Source of the DNA: Lederbergia citrisecunda
Lineage (GTDB): Bacteria; Bacillota; Bacilli; Bacillales; Bacillaceae_C
Direction: 5' to 3'
DNA length: 64,000 nt
NCBI RefSeq assembly: GCF_018343695.1
Contig: NZ_JAGYPJ010000001.1
Location: 3,612,511-3,676,510, forward strand
The stretch's first letter is position 1. Each line of letters starts with the position of its first letter. The position numbers were made by a program, and so were the translations under genes. Positions 12,121-22,211 of this stretch are shown in pieces. A model generated the notes under the pieces. It saw only the letters and a program-made list of their open reading frames with translations, did not search any database and was not told where the DNA came from.

Positions 12121-13803
12121 GTGTACCAAGCACTATATAGAGTATGGAGACCACAATCATTTGCAGATGTGATTGGACAGGAACATGTAACGAAAACATT
12201 GCAAAATGCTCTCCTCCAACAAAAAACTACCCATGCTTATTTATTTTCGGGGCCACGAGGTACGGGTAAAACGAGTGCAGCTAAAATTTTAGCTAAGGCA
12301 GTCAATTGCGAAAGAATGCCAATAGCTGAACCTTGTAATGAATGCTCTGCTTGTCTTGGGATTACAGATGGGTCGATTCCGGATGTAATTGAAATTGATG
12401 CTGCCTCAAATAATGGGGTCGAAGAAATACGGGATATCCGTGATAAAGTAAAATATGCGCCTAATGCTGTACCGTATAAGGTCTATATCATCGATGAGGT
12501 GCATATGCTTTCCATCGGTGCATTTAATGCCCTTTTAAAAACATTGGAAGAACCACCAAAACACGTGATTTTTATATTGGCGACTACAGAGCCTCATAAA
12601 ATACCGCTGACGATTATTTCCCGATGCCAACGCTTTGATTTTAAACGGATTACAGCTCAAGATATTGTTGGGAGAATGGCTCATATTGCTACAGAATCCG
12701 GCCTTCAGTATGAAGATAAAGCGTTGCACATTATTGCGCGAGCTGCAGGCGGTGGAATGAGGGATGCGTTAAGTCTACTCGACCAAGCTGTTTCTTTTAG
12801 CACAGATCGTGTCAAGGTGGAAGATGCTTTAACGGTAACAGGTTCCGTTTCTCACCATTATTTGAATAAAATAGGCAGAGCTGTTTATGAAAAAAATATT
12901 CCAGAGGCTTTGGCCTCGCTCGAGGAATTAATGCTAGAAGGAAAAGATCCGGCTAGATTTGCTGAAGATTTGATTTTGTATTTTCGCGATGCCCTCCTTT
13001 ACAAAACGGCTCCAAACCTAGAGGAATCGTTGGAGCGTGCCATGCTTGATGAGGATTTTACGAAGCTTGCGAATGGAATTCAACCGGAGCAAATATATGA
13101 TTATATAGATATACTAAATCATACTCAACAAGAAATGAAATTTTCCAACCATGCACGTATTTACTTGGAAGTCAGTTTAGTCAAGCTATGCCAAGCGGAA
13201 ACAAAAAAAGCAATAGAAGTGGTTGGAATTCAAGAATTGCATGCTAAAATAGAGTCACTTGAAAAAGAACTTACTTTATTACGAACAAATCACAAGCCCA
13301 TGGAGGAAGAATCAAAAGCTCAGTCTCCTAATAAGAAAGCAGCTCGTCAGTCAAAAGAATTCCGAGTAAATACGAGGATGATAAGGGAAATATTGACTGG
13401 CGCGACGAGAGAGGATTTAAATTCTGTTAAGAGCCATTGGGGTGAATTGCTGGAGGCACTCAATAGTAGGCAAATGCGCTCCCAGTCAGCCTTATTAAAT
13501 GATGCAGAACCGGCAGCTGCTTCACCAAATGGATTCATATTAAAATTTAAATATGAAATACATTGTAAAATGGCGATGGAAAATCAAACATTCCTTGAGA
13601 TTACATCAAATATCCTTGAAGAAATTACTGGGAAACGGCTTCAATTTGTAGGAGTTCCAGAAGACCAGTGGACGGAAATTCGTGAAGAATTTTTACAAAA
13701 CCATAGTCAGGATGGAAAGAAAAACGATGAAGAACACGAAGATCCACTTATATCTGAAGCGATGAAGTTAGTAGGTGCCGATCTTATTGAAATTAAAAAT
13801 TAA
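12121..13803 (+). CDS. dnaX: DNA polymerase III subunit gamma/tau
   Basis: ATPase subunit of the clamp loader that also tethers polymerase and helicase. The 560 residues show Walker A GPRGTGKTS at about residue 45, four zinc cysteines (VNCERM, PCNECSAC), Walker B IIDEVHML and the SRC sensor motif ISRCQRFDF. Beyond about residue 370 is the charged, poorly conserved tau region. The start is GTG at 12121, after GAGGGGAG. It begins the dnaX-ebfC-recR-yaaL operon. I see no obvious frameshift site producing a separate gamma. Confidence 0.97.
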   Translation: MYQALYRVWRPQSFADVIGQEHVTKTLQNALLQQKTTHAYLFSGPRGTGKTSAAKILAKAVNCERMPIAEPCNECSACLGITDGSIPDVIEIDAASNNGVEEIRDIRDKVKYAPNAVPYKVYIIDEVHMLSIGAFNALLKTLEEPPKHVIFILATTEPHKIPLTIISRCQRFDFKRITAQDIVGRMAHIATESGLQYEDKALHIIARAAGGGMRDALSLLDQAVSFSTDRVKVEDALTVTGSVSHHYLNKIGRAVYEKNIPEALASLEELMLEGKDPARFAEDLILYFRDALLYKTAPNLEESLERAMLDEDFTKLANGIQPEQIYDYIDILNHTQQEMKFSNHARIYLEVSLVKLCQAETKKAIEVVGIQELHAKIESLEKELTLLRTNHKPMEEESKAQSPNKKAARQSKEFRVNTRMIREILTGATREDLNSVKSHWGELLEALNSRQMRSQSALLNDAEPAAASPNGFILKFKYEIHCKMAMENQTFLEITSNILEEITGKRLQFVGVPEDQWTEIREEFLQNHSQDGKKNDEEHEDPLISEAMKLVGADLIEIKN

Positions 13804-13826
13804 TGATTATTTGGAGGTAGTGTAAG

Positions 13827-14147
13827 ATGATGCGTGGAATGGGAAATATGCAAGGTATGATGAAGCAAATGCAAAAAATGCAAAAGAAAATGGCTGAGGC
13901 TCAAGAAAAACTTGGAGAAGAGCGAATTGAAGGTACTGCTGGAGGCGGCATGGTAACGGTTGTTGTATCTGGCCATAAAGAAGTTATTGAAGTAAATATT
14001 AAAGAGGAAGTAGTAGATCCTGAAGATATTGAAATGCTACAAGATCTTGTTCTTGCTGCAACGAATGACGCATTAAAGAAAGCTGAGGATTTAACAAATC
14101 AAACAATGGGACAATTCACTAAAGGAATGAACCTTCCAGGGTTTTAG
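13827..14147 (+). CDS. ebfC: nucleoid-associated protein, YbaB/EbfC family
   Basis: Small DNA-binding protein of the YbaB/EbfC family, 106 residues, equivalent to B. subtilis YaaK. A Met/Gln/Lys-rich N-terminal helix ([16 protein letters not shown]) is followed by the dimerisation beta strand [15 protein letters not shown]. It almost always lies between dnaX and recR, as here. ATG start after GGAGGT; nine bases separate it from recR. Confidence 0.95.
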   Translation: MMRGMGNMQGMMKQMQKMQKKMAEAQEKLGEERIEGTAGGGMVTVVVSGHKEVIEVNIKEEVVDPEDIEMLQDLVLAATNDALKKAEDLTNQTMGQFTKGMNLPGF

Positions 14148-14158
14148 GAGGTTTTTTG

Positions 14159-14755
14159 ATGCATTACCCAGAACCGATATCGAAGCTGATCGACAGCTTT
14201 ATGAAGTTGCCGGGAATTGGGCCGAAAACAGCTGCCCGCCTGGCGTTTTTTGTTCTTACTATGAAGGAAGATACTGTGTTGGACTTTGCTAAGGCTCTTG
14301 TCAATGCGAAACGGGATTTAGGCTATTGTTCTGTTTGTGGTCATATCACTGATCAAGATCCATGTTATATTTGTAAGGACCCGCGCCGTGACCGTAGTGT
14401 CATTTGTACAGTTCAAGAGCCAAAAGATGTCATCGCGATGGAAAAGATGAAGGAATTTAATGGCCTTTACCATGTTTTGCATGGCTCTATTTCTCCGATG
14501 GAAGGAATCGGCCCTGAAGATATTAACATTCCGGATTTACTAAAAAGGCTTCAAGACGAAACTGTTCAAGAGGTTATTTTAGCGACAAATCCGAATATTG
14601 AAGGGGAAGCGACAGCCATGTATATCTCACGTCTTTTGAAGCCATCAGGCATTAAAGTAACAAGAATAGCTCACGGACTACCGGTTGGCGGAGACTTAGA
14701 GTATGCGGATGAAGTCACCCTTTCAAAAGCACTAGAAGGCAGAAGAGAAATCTAG
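14159..14755 (+). CDS. recR: recombination mediator RecR
   Basis: Acts with RecF and RecO to load RecA on SSB-coated single-stranded DNA. The 198 residues contain a helix-hairpin-helix ([14 protein letters not shown]), a four-cysteine zinc finger (CSVC, then CYIC) and a Toprim domain ([10 protein letters not shown]). I chose ATG 14159 over the in-frame TTG three bases earlier because the family begins M[10 protein letters not shown] and the RBS AGGAGG spaces better. Same operon as dnaX and ebfC. Confidence 0.96.
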   Translation: MHYPEPISKLIDSFMKLPGIGPKTAARLAFFVLTMKEDTVLDFAKALVNAKRDLGYCSVCGHITDQDPCYICKDPRRDRSVICTVQEPKDVIAMEKMKEFNGLYHVLHGSISPMEGIGPEDINIPDLLKRLQDETVQEVILATNPNIEGEATAMYISRLLKPSGIKVTRIAHGLPVGGDLEYADEVTLSKALEGRREI

Positions 14756-14773
14756 AGGCGGAGGAATCTTAGT

Positions 14774-14989
14774 GTGTTTAAGAAAAAGCAAAAACTCCGT
14801 AAGGAATATGATCGAAAATTGATTGAGCTGATGGATACAACAAAAAAAGACTGGATGATTCAATCCCAGCTCATAGACTTGAGTTTCGAGAAAAGTGATG
14901 ATTTACAAGCAATTACTCAGCTAGCAAAAGCGAAATATTTTTTCTTATTTCAAGAAGCAAAGGTAAGAAAAATTGCCATCAATAAATAA
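14774..14989 (+). CDS. yaaL: YaaL family protein (DUF2508)
   Basis: A 71-residue, highly charged protein of unknown function conserved between recR and bofA in spore formers. It begins with a run of Lys/Arg (FKKKQKLRKEYDRK) and ends in a helix with KYFFLFQEAK, in keeping with DUF2508. The start is GTG, preceded by GGCGGAGGA. No signal peptide or membrane segment. Confidence 0.85.
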   Translation: MFKKKQKLRKEYDRKLIELMDTTKKDWMIQSQLIDLSFEKSDDLQAITQLAKAKYFFLFQEAKVRKIAINK

Positions 14990-15067
14990 CGGTTTCAAAC
15001 AAAAAGTTCTTTTCGGACAAACCTTTCATACAATGAATTAAAAGGATAGATCCGGGAGGGACGGGAT

Positions 15068-15331
15068 TTGAATTCAGTTATTATCATATCCGCAATTTGT
15101 GGGTTGATTATTTTCTTGTTAATGGCTGGTTTACCTGGTAAGGCTTTAAGGTGGATCGGCCAAGCATGTATGAAACTTGTGATTGGGGCATTGTTTTTAT
15201 TTTTCTTGAATGCAATTGGAAATCAATTCGGGCTTTTTGTACCGATAAACTTTGCCACTTCCGCTATATCAGGATTTTTAGGAATACCTGGTGTAGCCGC
15301 TTTAACCATGATTCAATTATGGATTTTATAA
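15068..15331 (+). CDS. bofA: pro-sigma-K processing inhibitor BofA
   Basis: Integral membrane protein that, with SpoIVFA, holds the SpoIVFB protease inactive until forespore signalling, so delaying sigma-K activation. The 87 residues form an N-terminal membrane segment (ICGLIIFLLMAGL), a middle segment around LVIGALFLFFLNAIG, and the conserved C-terminal part ending GIPGVAALTMIQL. The start is TTG, after GGGAGGGACGGG. Position after recR-yaaL matches B. subtilis. Confidence 0.93.
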   Translation: MNSVIIISAICGLIIFLLMAGLPGKALRWIGQACMKLVIGALFLFFLNAIGNQFGLFVPINFATSAISGFLGIPGVAALTMIQLWIL

Positions 15332-15483
15332 TCTTCCACTCCATCGAGAGTGGATTTATTTTTTGCTTTGAAAAGGGGATAGTTGTCTCCCTGACATTTT
15401 GCTTCCAAAGCCTTTTTCCTAGAAATTAGTCAAAATATTAATTCCGCTAGGTTAATGGAATTAGAACTGAATCATTTAATTTT

Positions 15484-15522
15484 AAAAAACAGCCAGATAT
15501 GTAACCTGGCTGTTTTTTAAAA
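15484..15522. terminator. bidirectional terminator
   Basis: AAAAAACAGCCAG and CTGGCTGTTTTTT pair nearly perfectly, with A and T runs on the two sides. It separates bofA from the convergent aldo/keto reductase gene. Confidence 0.85.
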
Positions 15523-15555
15523 TTATATAGTCTTGTATAAGAAGGATCATTAATA

Positions 15556-16440
<885 letters not shown>

Positions 16441-16647
16441 CTAATTCAGAGTTAGTTCATGGTGTTCTATTAATTATGCAACAAGTGAAAAATTTTCTAG
16501 TATCACATTCGTATCAAATGATTGCTTATTTCTCTCAGAACTATGGCCAAACGATAAATCATTGCTTGGGGAGGGAACAGAATATTTATATTCCGGTTGT
16601 TTTTTTGAAATGAATATAATAGGTACAACAATTATTTAACAGAGTAA

Positions 16648-16676
16648 TTGACACGAAATTTCTACCGTGTTAGACT
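16648..16676 (+). promoter_or_regulatory. promoter of the tRNA-Ile/tRNA-Ala pair
   Basis: Perfect -35 TTGACA (16648-16653), 17-base spacer, -10 TAGACT (16671-16676), ending 29 bases before tRNA-Ile. This gives the pair its own transcription unit. Confidence 0.65.
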
Positions 16677-16705
16677 ATAAAAGTCGTTTGTAGACTTTCT
16701 AATGT

Positions 16706-16779
<74 letters not shown>

Positions 16780-16796
16780 TCACTCCACATTATAAC

Positions 16797-16869
16797 GGGG
16801 CCTTAGCTCAGCTGGGAGAGCGCCTGCTTTGCACGCAGGAGGTCAGCGGTTCGATCCCGCTAGGCTCCA
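16797..16869 (+). tRNA. tRNA-Ala (anticodon TGC)
   Basis: Acceptor GGGGCCT pairs with AGGCTCC, with one G-T pair; anticodon TGC at 16830-16832. CCA is not encoded. It lies 17 bases after tRNA-Ile, the arrangement of rrn spacers. Confidence 0.97.
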
Positions 16870-16889
16870 TTCATTTTTGCAATAAGCAT

Positions 16890-16931
16890 TAAAAGACATG
16901 ATTTGGTGAATGCCATATCATGTCTTTTTTA
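16890..16931 (+). terminator. terminator of the tRNA pair
   Basis: AAAAGACATGAT and ATCATGTCTTTT pair around a loop of about 16 bases, followed by T6. Confidence 0.85.
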
Positions 16932-16971
16932 TTGGAAAATGACTCTATATCTATTTAATCGTCGGGATGTA

Positions 16972-17118
16972 CTATTCGGTTATGCCGTTTGGTTGCAAAT
17001 CACAGGTAAACACTTCGTATCCTGGTTTTGATAAATCAATTTAATAATATTTTTGGTTTTCTTCAGTGCAAATAGAATTCCAAAAGTCTCCAATGTATTT
17101 TTCTTCAAACCTAAACAT
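16972..17118 (-). pseudogene. possible decayed gene fragment
   Basis: Read on the minus strand from an ATG at 17118, the frame gives 25 codons (MFRFEEKYIGDFW...), one TAA at 17041-17043, then 22 more sense codons ending in TAG at 16972. The two parts share one frame and read like protein, which suggests an interrupted gene. It begins five bases after the stop of the minus-strand ORF at 17125-17394. I cannot assign a family. Confidence 0.3.
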
Positions 17119-17124
17119 CACATA

Positions 17125-17394
17125 TTAGTCTTCAGGAATTATAAAAGCAGTCATAACATCTGGGATGAACTTTACATCATTCCTTTCAATTGCAACTACA
17201 GAAATTAATTCAGGCAATATGACCAAATATTGATTCGCTGTCTTTTTTGTTAAAAGGTCATTCACTTTTTCGTTCAAATCACTGAAAAGAGTATGTTGGT
17301 CATCTAATCTGCCTTGAAAACCAATTAATTGGATAGATGGAAGCCATTCCGTACGCACTTGTAAAATATCTTGAAGAATTACTTTGCAGTGCAT
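17125..17394 (-). CDS. hypothetical protein
   Basis: An 89-residue ORF with a normal GGAGGG ribosome site before its ATG. The product is hydrophilic at both ends with a hydrophobic stretch NQYLVILPELISVVAIE, and shows no motif I recognise. It stands in accessory sequence between the tRNA pair and csfB. It may be the intact part of a locus whose downstream piece (16972-17118) has decayed. Coding status is moderate. Confidence 0.5.
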   Translation of the reverse strand: MHCKVILQDILQVRTEWLPSIQLIGFQGRLDDQHTLFSDLNEKVNDLLTKKTANQYLVILPELISVVAIERNDVKFIPDVMTAFIIPED

Positions 17395-17550
17395 AAAAAC
17401 CCTCCTCGTATACTACAAAATGATAATACAGGGTTCCTAATCCGAATAATTATTCCCTCCTTTTTAATGTCAGTACAAACACAGCAACTGTCCCAATTGC
17501 ATAGAATTAGAATGCAGGAGTTTCAAAATATGAAAAATGTTGAAAATAGT

Positions 17551-17580
17551 GTATACAAATAAAGGGAAATGCGCAAACTG
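17551..17580 (+). promoter_or_regulatory. candidate sigma-F/sigma-G promoter of csfB
   Basis: GTATA at 17551-17555, a 15-base spacer, and GCGCAAACTG at 17571-17580, a partial match to the forespore -10. The csfB gene of B. subtilis is transcribed by sigma-F, which makes the match meaningful. Confidence 0.4.
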
Positions 17581-17600
17581 ATATGTATGGAGGTGGAGTC

Positions 17601-17774
17601 GTGGAAAAATGTATAATTTGTGAGGAAACGGGGAAACAAGGTATTCATCTTTATACATCTTTTATTTGCACAGATTGCGAGAAAGCTATGATTGCCACAA
17701 GTACAAAGGATCCAATTTATAAATATTATATTAAACAATTAAAAGCGATTACAGACACGAAGATATTTTCATAA
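17601..17774 (+). CDS. csfB: anti-sigma-G factor Gin (CsfB)
   Basis: Zinc protein that binds and inhibits sigma-G (and sigma-E) so that late forespore transcription does not start early. The product has 57 residues with two Cys pairs, CIIC near the N-terminus and CTDC about 20 residues later, as in the Gin family. I place the start at GTG 17601, preceded by GGAGGTGG; a longer frame from 17583 would swallow that ribosome site. The B. subtilis neighbours xpaC and yaaN are absent here. Confidence 0.9.
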   Translation: MEKCIICEETGKQGIHLYTSFICTDCEKAMIATSTKDPIYKYYIKQLKAITDTKIFS

Positions 17775-17992
17775 GGCTCTTGGCTCTTTTCTAAACATTG
17801 TTGCTATTAAGAGCTACCTACTTCATAAGAACAGCCAAACTTGCTATTAAGGTGTAAAAGCAGGCTTTTGGGCTCAAACTTTAAGAAAATGTCCTTTCAT
17901 AAACTTCTTCCTTAGGCTAAAAAGACAGCCTGTTTTTTTTCTGTCTAAATAGTACAATATAAGGAAAGACATGAAGTAAGAGAGGTTTTTAC

Positions 17993-19411
17993 ATGCATCA
18001 AAAGAATATGCCTCTATATCAAAGCTTGGTCGCCCACATTTCAAAAAAACCGATTTCCTTCCATGTACCTGGACATAAGAATGGTGAAATATTTGGAGAG
18101 GATAGCCCGTTTAAGGACTTTTCCAAATATGATGTCACGGAACTTACAGGATTGGATGATTTACATGATCCGCAAGAAGCTATTAAGGAAGCTCAGGATT
18201 TACTGACAGAATTATATCGGTCTAGGAAAAGCTATTTTCTTGTAAATGGAAGTACGGTTGGAAATTTAGCGATGATTTTAGCTTCTTGTCATGAAGATGA
18301 TACAGTGCTAGTACAGCGAAACTGTCACAAATCCATCTTGAATGGCCTGATGCTTGCAAAAGTAAAACCGATTTTCTTTTCACCGGAAATCAATAAAAAG
18401 CTATCAATTCCATCCGGACCAAGTAAGAAACTTATCCAGTATGCCATAGAGCAAAATCGACATGCAAAAATATTGATACTCACTTACCCCGATTATTACG
18501 GACAAGCCTATGATATTAAGGAAATCATTGATTTTGCACACGAACATAACATAATCGTACTTGTAGATGAGGCTCATGGTGCCCATTTTCAATTAGGGGA
18601 TCCATTTCCACCATCTTCACTTCAGCTTGGGGCTGATATCGTTGTGCATTCCGCTCATAAATCATTACCAGCGATGACGATGGGATCATTCTTACATATT
18701 AATAGTGAAAGAATTTCGGAGCAAACAGTTGAATTTTATTTACATGCCCTGCAATCAAGCAGTCCTTCTTATCCGATTATGGCTTCACTTGATTTTGCAC
18801 GTTATTATATAGGTAACTACACAAAAGAGGATATAGCTTTTTTCACCCAAGAGAGACAATCGTTTATTAGAAAATTGCAGGAAGTTTCTGGACTCACTGT
18901 CATCACAAGCGATGATCCACTTAAATTAATTTTACGCCACGAAAGCTTATCTGGCTTTGAATTACAGGAACATCTTGAAAAGGTAAGTGTATTTTCTGAA
19001 CTGGCTGACCCTTATCAAGTTTTGCTCATCCTTCCTTTAATAAAACAAGGGATGAGTTTTCCATTCGAGGAAGCCATTGAAAGATTACGTCAGCTTTCTT
19101 CAAAATCACCTAGGGCATCAAAAGAAATCAATATTCTTTTAGAAATAGAAAATCCTATTGATTTAATAGAATTAACCTATTCTTATAAAGAAATGTTCAA
19201 TATGCCGTATGAGTGGGTATATATAGATCAATCTATAGGAAGGATAGCAGCCAAAATGATTATTCCGTACCCACCAGGGATTCCATTATTTTTACCTGGT
19301 GAAAAAATTACGGATGAGCATATTATCCATCTTCAAAAACTCATTCATGCCGGTGCGCGTTTTCAAGGTGATACGGAGTTAAAACAAGGGAAGATTGCCG
19401 TTTTTTCTTGA
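17993..19411 (+). CDS. yaaO: PLP-dependent Orn/Lys/Arg decarboxylase family (YaaO)
   Basis: Fold type I decarboxylase; substrate not proven for YaaO. The 472 residues show the aspartate that binds the pyridine nitrogen in VDEAHGAHF and the Schiff-base lysine in HSAHKSLPAM. An N-terminal family signature FHVPGHKNG is present, and the short C-terminal domain includes YPPGIPLFLPGE. Length and position (upstream of tmk) match B. subtilis YaaO. The ATG has GAGAGG upstream. Repeats separate it from tmk. Confidence 0.93.
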   Translation: MHQKNMPLYQSLVAHISKKPISFHVPGHKNGEIFGEDSPFKDFSKYDVTELTGLDDLHDPQEAIKEAQDLLTELYRSRKSYFLVNGSTVGNLAMILASCHEDDTVLVQRNCHKSILNGLMLAKVKPIFFSPEINKKLSIPSGPSKKLIQYAIEQNRHAKILILTYPDYYGQAYDIKEIIDFAHEHNIIVLVDEAHGAHFQLGDPFPPSSLQLGADIVVHSAHKSLPAMTMGSFLHINSERISEQTVEFYLHALQSSSPSYPIMASLDFARYYIGNYTKEDIAFFTQERQSFIRKLQEVSGLTVITSDDPLKLILRHESLSGFELQEHLEKVSVFSELADPYQVLLILPLIKQGMSFPFEEAIERLRQLSSKSPRASKEINILLEIENPIDLIELTYSYKEMFNMPYEWVYIDQSIGRIAAKMIIPYPPGIPLFLPGEKITDEHIIHLQKLIHAGARFQGDTELKQGKIAVFS

Positions 19412-19469
19412 AAGATAAGGAAGAAAGCATAAAATATTTAGTATACATTTTTTCAATAAGAGCTCATTT

Positions 19470-20033
19470 GTCTAGCGTAAGCAGTTGTCGACTAGCAAAC
19501 TTCTTGTCCTTTTCCCTACGATAGTCAACATCGATTCGCCTTGACAGGCTTATCGTGTTTCCTTTATCTCAGTCGAAGTCCAAGAAGGAACGTCGACTAA
19601 AACCGCCGCGTTCTGTGGCAACGTCGACGGACAGGCGCTTTCGCTTTTCTTATTGTCTAGCTCCAGCGCCTATCGACTAGCAAACTTCTTGTCCTTTTCC
19701 CTACGATAAGTCAACATCGATTCGCCTTGACAGGCTTATCGTGTTTCCTTTATCTCAGTAAAAGTCCAAGAAGGAACGTCGACTAAAACCGCCACGTCCT
19801 TATGTCTTCGTCGACGGACCCACATCCTGTGGGCCTGTACGTCGATAGACAGGCGCTTTCGCTTTTCTTATAGTCTAGCTCCAGCGCCTATCGACTAGCA
19901 AACTTCTTGTCCTTCTCCCTACGATAAGTCAACATCGATTCGCCTTAACAGGCTCATCGTGTTTCCTTTATCTCAGTCAAAGTCCCTGAAGTTTGTACGT
20001 CGATAGACAGGCGCTTTCACTTTTCTTATAGTA
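19470..20033. repeat. three tandem copies of the type A dispersed repeat
   Basis: The 660-base gap between yaaO and tmk holds no gene. It contains three direct copies (about 19470-19650, 19655-19870, 19870-20033) sharing ATCGACTAGCAAACTTCTTG, ACGATAAGTCAACATCGATT and a closing GACAGGCGCTTTCGCTTTTC. The second and third begin with the same TCTAGCTCCAGCGCCTATCG. The copies differ mainly by internal insertions such as the ACCCACATCCTGTGGGCC hairpin in copy two. Identity between copies is high, so duplication is recent. Confidence 0.9.
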
Positions 20034-20071
20034 TACTTAAACACATCTAGCACTGCTTTTGGAGGAAAATA

Positions 20072-20719
20072 ATGCAGGGATTATTTATTACAATTGAAGG
20101 GCCTGAGGGGGCCGGGAAATCAACTATTCTTCAAAAACTTGCAAATGAAATGGAAGAGCGTAAGTTTGATGTCGTGTTGACTCGGGAACCGGGCGGAATT
20201 CAAATATCAGAACAAATCAGACAAGTTATTCTTGATCCGAAACATACAGCGATGGATAGTCGTACAGAGGCATTATTGTATGCAGCGGCGCGAAGGCAGC
20301 ATTTAATAGAAAAGGTTGTTCCTGCGTTGGAACGTGGTGCCATTGTGCTATGTGATCGATTTATTGATAGTTCGCTCGCTTATCAGGGTTACGCAAGAGG
20401 ACTTGGGATTGATGAAATATTTACGATTAATCAATTTGCTATACAAGATCTAATGCCGGATAAGACTTTATATTTTGATGTTGAACCAGAAGTTGGATTG
20501 AAGAGAATTGAAAAACATAGAGGACGGGAAATAAATCGTCTTGATTTAGAAAAATTAGATTTTCACTATCGAGTAAGGGAAGGGTATAAAACTCTATTAA
20601 ATATGTTTCCTGATCGCATTGTGGAAATAGATGCAAGTCAATCATTTGAAGCGGTTTATACACATGCAAAAAGGTTAGTAGAAGAGCTTATTGCAAAAAA
20701 AGATAAAATAGGTCATTAA
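20072..20719 (+). CDS. tmk: thymidylate kinase
   Basis: Phosphorylates dTMP to dTDP. The 215 residues show the P-loop [10 protein letters not shown] at about residue 8, the DR-containing segment [15 protein letters not shown] and the TREPGG motif. ATG start after GGAGG. In B. subtilis it heads the tmk-yaaQ-yaaR-holB-yaaT-yabA cluster; here the same order is kept except that yaaR is missing. Confidence 0.97.
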   Translation: MQGLFITIEGPEGAGKSTILQKLANEMEERKFDVVLTREPGGIQISEQIRQVILDPKHTAMDSRTEALLYAAARRQHLIEKVVPALERGAIVLCDRFIDSSLAYQGYARGLGIDEIFTINQFAIQDLMPDKTLYFDVEPEVGLKRIEKHRGREINRLDLEKLDFHYRVREGYKTLLNMFPDRIVEIDASQSFEAVYTHAKRLVEELIAKKDKIGH

Positions 20720-20814
20720 ATTCGTTAGAAAATTCATGAATATCGATGTAACATACTGAGAATTGCTGATATAATAAGTAATAAGAAGATAGTAGCAAAT
20801 TTATGGAGGGGTGA

Positions 20815-21150
<336 letters not shown>

Positions 21151-21200
21151 CTACAATGATTGGATTTTATTATAGCTATATTTTAAAAGTTAGCGAGTGA

Positions 21201-22211
21201 ATGGATGGCATGAATTGGCAAGACTTTGAACAAGAGCAGCCCTTTGCAGCGAAAATGTTAAAAAGCAGCATTGAAAAGAATCGTGTAGCCCATGCCTATT
21301 TATATGAAGGGGAACGCGGTACTGGCAAGCGTTCTGCAAGCACATTAGTAGCTGCAAGTTTGTTTTGCGACAATCTACAAAGTAATTTCATTCCGTGCGG
21401 CGACTGTGTGAATTGTAAAAGGATTAAAAATGGCAATCATCCTGATATTCATATAGTAGAGCCGGACGGATTATCAATAAAGATTGAACAAATTCGTTCA
21501 CTGCGGACGGAGTTTAGTAAATCTGGAGTAGAATCAAAGAAAAAATTATATATCATCATAGATGCAGAGAAAATGACAATTCCAGCGGCCAATAGCTTGT
21601 TGAAATTTCTAGAAGAACCAAATGTGGAGACAACAGCTATTCTCGTTACAGAACAACCTCAGCGCATTCTTCCGACCATTTTATCGCGCTGTCAAACGGT
21701 ATCTTTTAAAGCAATACCAGTTGAAGTATTTACTAAAAAACTAAAGGAAGCTGGAATTAACAATACAAAGGCCCCGCTTTTAGCGACAATTACCAACCAT
21801 TTACAGGAAGCTTTGGCGTTAGATGGGGATGATTGGTTTGCACAAGCGAGAAAAATAGTGTTAAACTTATATGAAGTCCAGAAGAAGGGTGCGCTCTACG
21901 CCATGACTTCTCTCCAGGATGAATGGATACACCATTTTAAAGAGAAAGCCCAAATAGATTTGGGACTAAATCTTTTGCTTCTCATATATAAAGATATACT
22001 TTATATTCAATTGGGAAAAGAAGAAAGGCTTGTCTTTCCCGATTGGCGGGAAAAATTTGCGGCGGATGCGTTGCAAACCTCTTCAAGAAGGTTGTCTGAA
22101 CAAATGAGTGCAATTTTGGAAGCCAAACGGAAATTAAATGCAAATATGAATCCCCATCTTTTGATGGAACAGCTTGTGCTGAATTTGCAGGGGGGACCTT
22201 CTTGTGTATAA
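21201..22211 (+). CDS. holB: DNA polymerase III subunit delta'
   Basis: Clamp-loader subunit. The 336 residues have a DnaX-like AAA+ fold with GERGTGKRS near residue 35, zinc cysteines CGDC and CKRI, the segment SLLKFLEEP and the SRC motif LSRCQTVSF. The start at 21201 has only a weak ribosome site (GCGAGTGA); an ATG at 21210 is an alternative. The last eight bases overlap ricT, suggesting coupled translation. Confidence 0.95.
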   Translation: MDGMNWQDFEQEQPFAAKMLKSSIEKNRVAHAYLYEGERGTGKRSASTLVAASLFCDNLQSNFIPCGDCVNCKRIKNGNHPDIHIVEPDGLSIKIEQIRSLRTEFSKSGVESKKKLYIIIDAEKMTIPAANSLLKFLEEPNVETTAILVTEQPQRILPTILSRCQTVSFKAIPVEVFTKKLKEAGINNTKAPLLATITNHLQEALALDGDDWFAQARKIVLNLYEVQKKGALYAMTSLQDEWIHHFKEKAQIDLGLNLLLLIYKDILYIQLGKEERLVFPDWREKFAADALQTSSRRLSEQMSAILEAKRKLNANMNPHLLMEQLVLNLQGGPSCV

